The position numbers and the translations under genes were made by a program. Shown piece after piece: positions 16,755 through 24,090 of a stretch of DNA of 64,000 nt. The stretch's first letter is position 1; the number at the start of each line of letters is the position of its first letter. Origin of the DNA: an uncultured Acidimicrobiales bacterium. GTDB lineage: Bacteria; Actinomycetota; Acidimicrobiia; Acidimicrobiales; CATQHL01. The DNA is taken from NCBI GenBank assembly GCA_958295925.1, contig OY282384.1, forward strand, positions 437,572-501,571, in the 5' to 3' direction. Below the pieces are notes generated by a model. The model made no database searches. It had not been told where the DNA came from and was given only the letters and a program-made list of their open reading frames with translations.

Positions 16755-17092
16755 AGATGCCGATCCTGATCTGCCTGCTGAGCGGCACCGCCCTGACGAC
16801 AGTAATACTCTTCGTGCTGTTCAACCAGCCCCTGACGGAGAGAGCTCCCTGGCAACGCAGCATCCTGCTGGCCGTCATCTTCCTGGGAGTAGTCGCCGTC
16901 GTCTACGGCGGCACCGGCTACTGGCGGCAGGCCAAACGCACGCTGCAGAGCCGCCGAGAACTGGATAAGGTGGAACTAGAGCTGCCCCGGCCCCGGCGCC
17001 GCCCGCTAACTAACCAAATAAGCCAACGAAGGGAGAGAAGAGGCCGACCATGCCGATACCCACGCCCCGCAACACCGAACACCCCACGGTGA
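16751..17092 (+). CDS. Small two-TM protein with Arg-rich tail
   Basis: The 113-aa product. Its ATG overlaps the lysS stop (ATGA), pointing to translational coupling. It has TM segments at about 4-24 (PILICLLSGTALTTVILFVL) and 37-55 (ILLAVIFLGVVAVVYGG), then a basic tail. The last ~14 codons overlap the next gene's start in another frame, so the extreme C-terminus may not be meaningful. No family is recognised. Confidence 0.6.
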   Translation: MKMPILICLLSGTALTTVILFVLFNQPLTERAPWQRSILLAVIFLGVVAVVYGGTGYWRQAKRTLQSRRELDKVELELPRPRRRPLTNQISQRRERRGRPCRYPRPATPNTPR

Positions 17093-17355
17093 GCCAGCGC
17101 ACCTTCAATGCCATCTATAGACAGGGCTACCAAGCCGCCCTGGACCGACTGAACGAAATCTACCTGCCCGACCACGACGGGAACCAGGGCGGAGGCCGCG
17201 AATGCATCTGTACGATCTGCATCGGCCACTGGCAGAACCACGGCGGCGAATGCGACTGCCCCGGCTGCGAAGCGATTCGACGATTCGAGAAGGAAGTCAG
17301 GTTCGGACGCCGCCGCCATACCAAGTACGTCCCGGACCTAGCCGGAGTACTCTAA
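17050..17355 (+). CDS. Small Cys-rich (zinc-binding) protein
   Basis: The 101-aa product starts at ATG 17050 behind GAGAAGAGG. The C-terminal half has ECICTICIGHW, then GGECDCPGCEAI, giving paired Cys suitable for one or two zinc ions. The N-terminus (FNAIYRQGYQAALDRLNEIY) is helical. No known family. It overlaps the preceding frame by 43 bp. Confidence 0.65.
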   Translation: MPIPTPRNTEHPTVSQRTFNAIYRQGYQAALDRLNEIYLPDHDGNQGGGRECICTICIGHWQNHGGECDCPGCEAIRRFEKEVRFGRRRHTKYVPDLAGVL

Positions 17356-17379
17356 AATAGAGAGGAGAGAAACAAGACC

Positions 17380-17580
17380 ATGCCCATGATCGAAATCGAC
17401 CATAAGCTCTGGGTCAACCCCAAGCACGTGACCAGAGTGGAAATACGCCACACCGCGAACACGCCCCACGCGGTCATCTGGTTCAGCGATGGCCGGAAGC
17501 CCTACAGGACCGACAGCCCCAGCACCATGGCGCGCATCGAGGAACAGCTGCTCCCCGGCAGGATGAAAGACCAACAGTAA
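17380..17580 (+). CDS. Very small protein (66 aa)
   Basis: It starts at ATG 17380 after AGAGGAG. It is beta-rich at first (MIEIDHKLWVNPKHVTRVEI, then HAVIWFSDGRKPY) and ends in a short helix. This layout, a position-specific beta hairpin then helix, is like the 70-aa protein at 27893 (HELTVFLTDCRVVEI). Both may be small regulatory or binding domains. No function assigned. Confidence 0.6.
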   Translation: MPMIEIDHKLWVNPKHVTRVEIRHTANTPHAVIWFSDGRKPYRTDSPSTMARIEEQLLPGRMKDQQ

Positions 17581-17613
17581 CCAGGAGAGTAAAGAGCCAG
17601 GACAGCAGGAAAC

Positions 17614-19761
17614 ATGACCCCAGCCTCCATCACCCCGCAGGAATTGCTCCAAGCCATCGAAGAGAAGAACGGCTTCCCCTTGGACCCAGACCAGAAACGA
17701 GCCATCATCCACGGCGACGGCCCACTGCTGATAATAGCCGGCCCCGGCACCGGGAAGACCGAAGTACTGGTAGCCCGCTGCCTCAAGCTGCTCTGCTGCG
17801 ACCGAGTGGAACCCCACTCCATCATGATGACCACCTTTACCAAAAAAGCCGCCAACTCCATCAAGAGCCGCCTGGCCCAAGGGCTAGAAAAACTGCAGCA
17901 GAGGTATCCGCAACTTGAAGAAATAAACACCTCCCCGCTACGGCTGGGAACGCTGCATAGCCTAGCCGACCTGCTGCTACGGGAATACAACTACCCAGCG
18001 TACCGGAACTTCCGACTACTGGACGAAGTGGGCAGCGCCATGCTGGTGGACCGCAGAGTAATACCCAACCTCACCCAAGGGCAGAGAAACGCACTCTACG
18101 AAGGCTTCAAGCCCATGTGGATGAAGCCGGGCGCCTGGCCCTTCACCCTGGGCGTCCAGAACCTGCTGGACCGGATAACCGACAACCGCATCAACCCGGC
18201 GACCCTGGAACAAGCCGGCGGGAAATGGACCGCCCTGGCCGAAACCTACAAAATCTACCACGCAGCGCTGATCGAAGCCAGAGCGGCCGATTTCAACCAC
18301 CTGCTGAAAGCCTACCTGCAATTCCTAGAGCAGAAGCAAGCGGAATACGAAGCAGCCGGCCGGGCTGAAGGGATAACCCATATTCTGGTAGACGAATACC
18401 AGGACACCAACCCGATGCAGGAGGCGATATATTTTCAGCTGGCCGGCGCTCCGCCCCACAACTTAACCATAGTGGGCGACGAGGATCAAGCCCTATACCG
18501 CTTCCGCGGCGGGACGATGGAATGCATGACCGAGTTCCCCGAACGCTGCGCAGCAGCCTGGGAAACAGAACCGGAAGTCATCCAGCTGGCCGCCAACCAC
18601 CGGTCCACACCGGAGATAGTAACCTGGTGCAACCACTACCTGGAATCCTTCCCCACCATGCAGAAGCCGAGCGCACGCAGCGAAGGCAAAGAGCCACTGT
18701 ATGCCACGCGCCAGAGCCCAGCCTATTATCCGCAACTCAGCGTAATCGCCCGAAACAGCATCGGGAGAACCGCCCAGGAGTTGGCCAAGCTGGTCCAAGA
18801 ACTGAAGGCCGCCGGCACCATAAAGGACTACAACCAATGCGCCCTGCTGATGGGCAGCACGAAGCGAACAGTGAAGAACGCCGGCCCATTCCACGAGGCC
18901 TTAGAGGAAGCCGGCATCCCAATCTACAATCCCCGCGCCAAGGACTACCACGAGCAGCCGGAAATCGCCCAAGCCATGGGGGCACTGCTGACCCTGCTAG
19001 GGGCCAAGCAGCAGACCATGTGGAGCCAAAGCGTCCAGAGCATGAAGACCGCGTACCAGTCCATCGCCCACGAGAATGCGGAACTGCAACGCTACGTCGA
19101 ACAGAGCCGAGCCAACATCATGAAGAAAGAGGCGGGAGCCAGAATAGGCCCCACCGCCAGCGACATGCTCTACCGCATCCTGCAACTGAAACCCTTCACC
19201 ACCTACCGACAGGACCCGGTACAGGACGCCCGCTTGGCGAAGCTGACGCAAATCCTAGAAACCTTCTTGAAGGAGTACGGACGCAACCTCCGAATCGACC
19301 AGGAACACCCCGGAGAAATCAACCGCTGGTGGCTGAGCCGCTTCCAGAAGGGACTATGCGAATACCTGGTCGAGCAGGACCTGAACCAGGACGACGAGGA
19401 GGAGATACAGCCGGCACCCTCCGGCCAATTCCCCATCATGACCGTCCACCAGGCCAAGGGGCTGGAGTTCGACATCGTCTTCGCCGCCAACAGCTGGATG
19501 GAAACCCAGAACCGGACCGACGGCAGCTGCATCCTGCAGGAGGAGCTGCACCAGTTCAGCCAGAACGGAAGAAAGAGATGGCCCAATGCCGAGGAGGTGA
19601 GCCTCCAGGACCGGATTAGAAAACACTACGTCAGCTATTCCCGTGCTAAGCAAGCACTGATACTATTGACCGAGAACAAGCAGTTGGCGAAAGAGAAGCC
19701 CTACCCCGCCTTCGGCGGCCGAAACAGCGAATGGTGTCGAAATTACTTCCAACCCCTGTAA
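17614..19761 (+). CDS. UvrD/Rep-family SF1A helicase
   Basis: The 715-aa product is an ATP-dependent 3'-5' DNA helicase by family. All main motifs are visible: Walker A AGPGTGKT (about 43-50), Ia TTFTKKAA, II VDEYQDTN (about 259-266), III GDEDQALYRFRGG, IV LAANHRSTPEIV, V MTVHQAKGLEFDIVFAAN (about 610-627), VI YVSYSRAKQALIL (about 670). It is followed 20 bp later by a Cas4/AddB-like Fe-S nuclease, so together they look like a split AddAB-type helicase-nuclease for end processing, recombination or defence. Confidence 0.9.
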   Translation: MTPASITPQELLQAIEEKNGFPLDPDQKRAIIHGDGPLLIIAGPGTGKTEVLVARCLKLLCCDRVEPHSIMMTTFTKKAANSIKSRLAQGLEKLQQRYPQLEEINTSPLRLGTLHSLADLLLREYNYPAYRNFRLLDEVGSAMLVDRRVIPNLTQGQRNALYEGFKPMWMKPGAWPFTLGVQNLLDRITDNRINPATLEQAGGKWTALAETYKIYHAALIEARAADFNHLLKAYLQFLEQKQAEYEAAGRAEGITHILVDEYQDTNPMQEAIYFQLAGAPPHNLTIVGDEDQALYRFRGGTMECMTEFPERCAAAWETEPEVIQLAANHRSTPEIVTWCNHYLESFPTMQKPSARSEGKEPLYATRQSPAYYPQLSVIARNSIGRTAQELAKLVQELKAAGTIKDYNQCALLMGSTKRTVKNAGPFHEALEEAGIPIYNPRAKDYHEQPEIAQAMGALLTLLGAKQQTMWSQSVQSMKTAYQSIAHENAELQRYVEQSRANIMKKEAGARIGPTASDMLYRILQLKPFTTYRQDPVQDARLAKLTQILETFLKEYGRNLRIDQEHPGEINRWWLSRFQKGLCEYLVEQDLNQDDEEEIQPAPSGQFPIMTVHQAKGLEFDIVFAANSWMETQNRTDGSCILQEELHQFSQNGRKRWPNAEEVSLQDRIRKHYVSYSRAKQALILLTENKQLAKEKPYPAFGGRNSEWCRNYFQPL

Positions 19762-19780
19762 GAAGGCGACTGAGGAACCA

Positions 19781-20698
19781 ATGACAAGCCAGGAGACAGC
19801 CCCTGTAATGACAGACTAGCCCAGTCCCTTCAACGAGCTGCAGCTCCCCGCACCGGAAAGCCAGAAAGCAAAACCAAGCTACAGCATCACCGCCGACTTA
19901 GGAGCCTACCTACAGTGTCCCATCCGCTACGACCACTTCGCAAGAAGGAAATACGAAGCGGTCCCAACCACAGGGCAAACCTTCGGCGACCTAGTCCACG
20001 AAACACTGCACAGCCTGCTATCCCTAGCGCAAACCAGCGGGAGGCTGCCAACAGATAGAGACATAGAAAAGGCTCTGCAAGCAGTCTTGAAAAGCCTGAA
20101 AGGGAAGAACTTGTACCTACCAAAGGAGCAGCTCGAACGAGCCAAGCAAATCATCACGGGCTTCAACGCCCAAGCAGGACCGGAACTCTACCCCAGATTA
20201 GTAGGCACCGAGCACCCAGTCCAGGAGAAAAGAACAAACTACGACCTGACGGGAATCGCGGACGCCATAACAACAACCCCCGACGGTTCAGGGCTTGAGG
20301 TCATCGACTTCAAGGGAGCACAGACGCCCAACAGGAACACAGCCAGAGACAGACAGAACCGTTTCCAGATAGAGATGTATGCCCTGCTAGAGGGAAACAA
20401 GAACGGGGTCACCCCGAAACAGGGAACCCTGTACTACCTGAACGCCTTCCCCACCCAAGAGGGCGGAACACTATCCCCGAAGGGCATACACCAGTGGGAG
20501 ATAACCAAGCCGCAACTGACGAAAGCAGACACTCTCGCCCAAGAAACAATCCGCAGGATCGAGGAATCGAAAGAGACAAGACACTTCCCCGAACCCAAGG
20601 AGCCGCCACCGGAAAGCTTATGCCAAGCCTGCGAACTGCGCTGGAGCTGTGCAACGGCTCACCGGAGAGGGATAGGGACAAAGGGCAGCTACCCCTAG
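19781..20698 (+). CDS. PD-(D/E)XK nuclease of the Cas4/AddB (Fe-S) type, in-frame UAG at codon 13
   Basis: ATG 19781 (TGAGGAACC upstream) reads MTSQETAPVMTD, then UAG (19817-19819), then PSPFNELQLPAPE and an uninterrupted nuclease. After the UAG the first conserved block, SYSITADLGAYLQCPIRY, arrives before any ATG, GTG or TTG, so the functional protein seems to need the upstream start. The active site is GIADAI..LEVIDFKG (D about 160, D-x-K about 176-178). The Fe-S ligands would be the Cys of LQCP and CQACELRWSC near the C-terminus, as in AddB and Cas4. CAG to TAG would explain the stop. Readthrough, decay, a CTG start at about 19838 or error are all possible. Confidence 0.72.
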
Positions 20699-20815
20699 GA
20701 GCAGAGAACGAGAGCGCCCCATACCACGCACCATTATGCTACGCTAAAGCAACACCAGAAGAGGACAGACATAACTGCCCGTCACAACACCCTTGCCTAC
20801 AAGGAAAAGACATCC

Positions 20816-23800
20816 ATGACCAGCGCCACCGCCACCGCCACCGCCAACAGAAGCCAGCTCCAGGCCCAGCCCCAGAATCCGGACGAAGAACCGGTAATCA
20901 ATTCCCCCTACGACCCGCCGGATTGGCACTGGGCCATCAACAGCGACACCAAGTCCACCGGCCCCGCCGTCGCCGGCCGCCGCACTGCCCAGAACATCCC
21001 AGCCGTCTCCGGCTCCAAGAGGCCAGTGAGAGGAGTAGCCCCCGAGCCCGGCAACCCCAGCGTGCTCTGGCCGCCCATCCCCCTGGTCAACGAAGTAAGA
21101 AAGGCAGTAGCGGAGTGGCACGCCCAAGGCTGCCCAGGCATCACCTGGACCACCCAGCAGCTGCTGACCCACTGGCTGGGCAACGACCCGGACAATCCCA
21201 GGGAACGCAAGCTCTACTTCGCCCAGCTGGACGCAGTACTGACCCACATCTACGTCATGGAAGTCCAACCCCCGGACCTGACTGCCAAGCTGCACAAGAT
21301 AAACAACCGGCAGAACGAGAACGTCATCAGGATCGCCCACAAAGTCGCCACCGGCGCCGGGAAGACACTGATCATGGCCATGCTGATTTTGTGGCAGGCC
21401 AGTAATCACCGGGCCAACCCGAAGGACCGCCACTTCGTCGACCGATTTCTCTTGCTGACACCAGGGCTTACAGTGAAAGAAAGACTGGAAGCCGCCCTGC
21501 TGCCCAACGCCGAGACCAACGACTACCAGGAGTTCGACCTCTTACCGCCAGGAGGGCAATACGCCCAGGCGTTGCGCCAAGCCCAAATCATAGTCGCCAA
21601 CGAGCAGCAGCTGGACCTCTTGCCCATCAAGGGCATGCCCACCGGCCTGACCAAGAATTTAATCCAAGGCCAGGAGCAGGGCAGCCGAGCCAGCGACAAC
21701 CCCCAGGCCCGAGAGACGCCCCGAGAGATGCTCCACCGAGTGACCGACGCCAAGTCCCGCCCCCAGGGCCGCATCATGGTCATCAACGACGAGGCGCATC
21801 ACTGCCACCGGGACGTCACAGTCAGAACCGACAGCACGCTGACCCGCTGGTTCCGCGGCATCAAGCACCTGGACGAAGCCAAAAGGCTGAGCTACGTGGC
21901 CGACCTCTCCGCCACGCCCATCCACATGGACCGGAAACGGGACCTGATGGAATGGATCACCAGCGATTATTCGCTGGTAGACGCGATAGAAGCCGGCCTG
22001 GTCAAGATACCCCAGGCCCCGGCCATGGGCCAGCAGAATACCGACTCCCGGGACTTGAGAGTGGAATTCCGAGACATCTACGGCAACACCGACAAGAAGC
22101 AACAGACCCATTTCGACCCCGCCGACGAGACCAACAACCCGTTGCTGAAAGACGCTTTCAAACTGCTGGCCGAGCAGCACGATAGATTGACGAAGGACTG
22201 GGCGCTGCAGGACCGGAACGCCTACGTGAAAGAGGCCGCCGGCGACCCAGACACCGACGCCCCGGCCCCCGCCGGACGCCGCCCGGTCTACGCCATCGTA
22301 ATGAACAGCGTCAGCACGGCCAACAGCATGTTCGACTGGGTGAGTAAAGGCGACGCTGGAGCGCCCCTGCTTTCCAACTACGAACTCACCGCCCCCGGCG
22401 AGCCCAAGCGGCTGAGAAAGACGCCCCGCACCATCCTGCTGCACAGCCGGATCGAAGAGGAGAAGGACGCGACGTCGAAGGAAATCAACCAGTCGATCCG
22501 AGAACTGGCCGAGCTCTACCGGAACAACCCGGCCTACGGCTTCACCAAGGCAGACAGCGCCGCGGCCATACTCCGCAGAGTAATGAACACCATCGGCAAG
22601 CCCGGCCAGCCCGGGGAGGACGTCCGCTGCGTCATATCAGTGGAGATGCTCACCGAAGGCTGGGACGCCCGGACCGTGACCCATCTACTGGGCTACCGCG
22701 CCTTCGACTCCGCCCTGCTCTGCGAGCAGGTGGCCGGCCGCACCCTGCGCCGGGTGACCTTCGACTTCGACGAGACCGGACAGAGATTACTCCCCGAATA
22801 CGCCGCCATCCTGGGCATCCCCTTCCCCCAGTACGAACAGGTGGTCAGAGAACCCAAATGCCAGCAGTGCGGCAAGCTGCGGAAGGACTGCTCCTGCATC
22901 CAGCCAGCGGAAGTGCAGATCAGAGTGGACACCACCAGGCCCGACCTGGCGCTGGAATGGCCCAATATAACAGAACTAGTCCAACGCGGCGGCCAACACG
23001 CCGCCAGCCTGGTGTCTATGGTTCCCAAAGACATGACGGAAATCACCCCGGAGAAGATTACAGCCAGGAACAACGGCCACGTCCACCTCCAGGGTTGGGT
23101 CGGCCCGGACAGCGTCCTGCGCAGCAAGAACAAAGCCAGCCGCGACGAATTCATCTACCGCACCGCCAGCCAGGCCGTGACCGAACTGCGGCAGGACTGG
23201 GAACGGGAAGCCAAAAGAAACGGCAGCCACGACCTTCAAGAGAAGACCGCCCAAGCCGACCGCACCACCCTGCAGAACGGCGCCCTGTTCCGCCAGGCCG
23301 CCGGCATCCTGAAAGATTTGATCGACTGCAACCGGCTCACCGGGCCTATTGACCGAGCCTCCTGGCCGGGAGACGCCGAAAGCATCGGCAAGGCCGCCCA
23401 GTGGCTGATCGGACAGACCGACATCAAGAAGGCCAACCCCCAGGCCAGGCCGGTCTTCGACGCCAAGGCTTCGGACAACCAGCTCTGGCTCAGTACCGAC
23501 CAATTAAGGGAATACACCGCCCTGCAGAAGGCCAACCTGGTGTATGGGCCTACCCTGAAGTGCCCCATAACCTACGCCCACTGCGACTCCGGCTGGGAGT
23601 ACCAGGTAGCCGAGCAACTGGATAAGATGCGGGAGATCAGCCGGTGGACCCGGAACAAGAACCTGAACTGGCACATCCCCTACGTCTACGAAGGCGGCGC
23701 CCACCGCTATATCCCCGACTTCCTGGCGGTAGCCCCGCTCAGCGATGAGAAGGAACTCTACTTAGTAATAGAAGTGAAAGGAAGAGAATCCGACGCCGAC

Positions 23801-24004
23801 CGAGTCAAACGCCGCTGGGCCGAGAACTACTGGATTCCGGCCGTGAATCAGCACCCCAACTTCGGACACAAGAGAACCTGGGACTACCTCTACCTGGACA
23901 GCCTGGAGGGCATCGCCGAGGCCGCCCACTTGATTGCTGAGAAGGTGAAAGAGCACCAGGACGCAGTCCAAGAGCGAGTGACCACCAACGCCGTCACCGC
24001 CTGA
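20816..24004 (+). CDS. Type III restriction enzyme Res subunit
   Basis: The 1062-aa product has AAGGAAAAGACATCC before ATG 20816. It is an SF2 helicase and endonuclease that cuts DNA with the Mod subunit when sites are unmethylated. Visible motifs are VATGAGKTLIMAM (Walker A, about 177), INDEAHHCH (motif II, about 322), LSATPIH (motif III), VEMLTEGWDARTVTHLLG (motif V, about 608), QVAGRTLRR (motif VI, about 637), a Cys cluster CQQCGKLRKDCSC (about 681), and a C-terminal nuclease YIPDFLA...LVIEVKGRE (about 965-988; D and E-x-K intact). The mod gene follows 86 bp after its stop. All catalytic motifs look intact. Confidence 0.88.
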   Translation: MTSATATATANRSQLQAQPQNPDEEPVINSPYDPPDWHWAINSDTKSTGPAVAGRRTAQNIPAVSGSKRPVRGVAPEPGNPSVLWPPIPLVNEVRKAVAEWHAQGCPGITWTTQQLLTHWLGNDPDNPRERKLYFAQLDAVLTHIYVMEVQPPDLTAKLHKINNRQNENVIRIAHKVATGAGKTLIMAMLILWQASNHRANPKDRHFVDRFLLLTPGLTVKERLEAALLPNAETNDYQEFDLLPPGGQYAQALRQAQIIVANEQQLDLLPIKGMPTGLTKNLIQGQEQGSRASDNPQARETPREMLHRVTDAKSRPQGRIMVINDEAHHCHRDVTVRTDSTLTRWFRGIKHLDEAKRLSYVADLSATPIHMDRKRDLMEWITSDYSLVDAIEAGLVKIPQAPAMGQQNTDSRDLRVEFRDIYGNTDKKQQTHFDPADETNNPLLKDAFKLLAEQHDRLTKDWALQDRNAYVKEAAGDPDTDAPAPAGRRPVYAIVMNSVSTANSMFDWVSKGDAGAPLLSNYELTAPGEPKRLRKTPRTILLHSRIEEEKDATSKEINQSIRELAELYRNNPAYGFTKADSAAAILRRVMNTIGKPGQPGEDVRCVISVEMLTEGWDARTVTHLLGYRAFDSALLCEQVAGRTLRRVTFDFDETGQRLLPEYAAILGIPFPQYEQVVREPKCQQCGKLRKDCSCIQPAEVQIRVDTTRPDLALEWPNITELVQRGGQHAASLVSMVPKDMTEITPEKITARNNGHVHLQGWVGPDSVLRSKNKASRDEFIYRTASQAVTELRQDWEREAKRNGSHDLQEKTAQADRTTLQNGALFRQAAGILKDLIDCNRLTGPIDRASWPGDAESIGKAAQWLIGQTDIKKANPQARPVFDAKASDNQLWLSTDQLREYTALQKANLVYGPTLKCPITYAHCDSGWEYQVAEQLDKMREISRWTRNKNLNWHIPYVYEGGAHRYIPDFLAVAPLSDEKELYLVIEVKGRESDADRVKRRWAENYWIPAVNQHPNFGHKRTWDYLYLDSLEGIAEAAHLIAEKVKEHQDAVQERVTTNAVTA

Positions 24005-24090
24005 GCGCTACCCCAGTAATCTGCATCAATAACGTGGAAATAACCGAGGAAGCGAAAGCGACCAACAGCCAACCAGAAGGAGCAAACGCC

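Noticed and set aside
850-19819. Global reassignment of UAG to glutamine
   Set aside because: Many intact genes end in UAG (for example 5895, 7524, 8864, 9991), no tRNA with anticodon CTA was found, and only two internal UAG codons were noticed.
21659-22444. Long antisense reading frames opposite large genes
   Set aside because: They mirror GC-rich codon structure of the sense gene, lack ribosome sites and show no recognisable domains.
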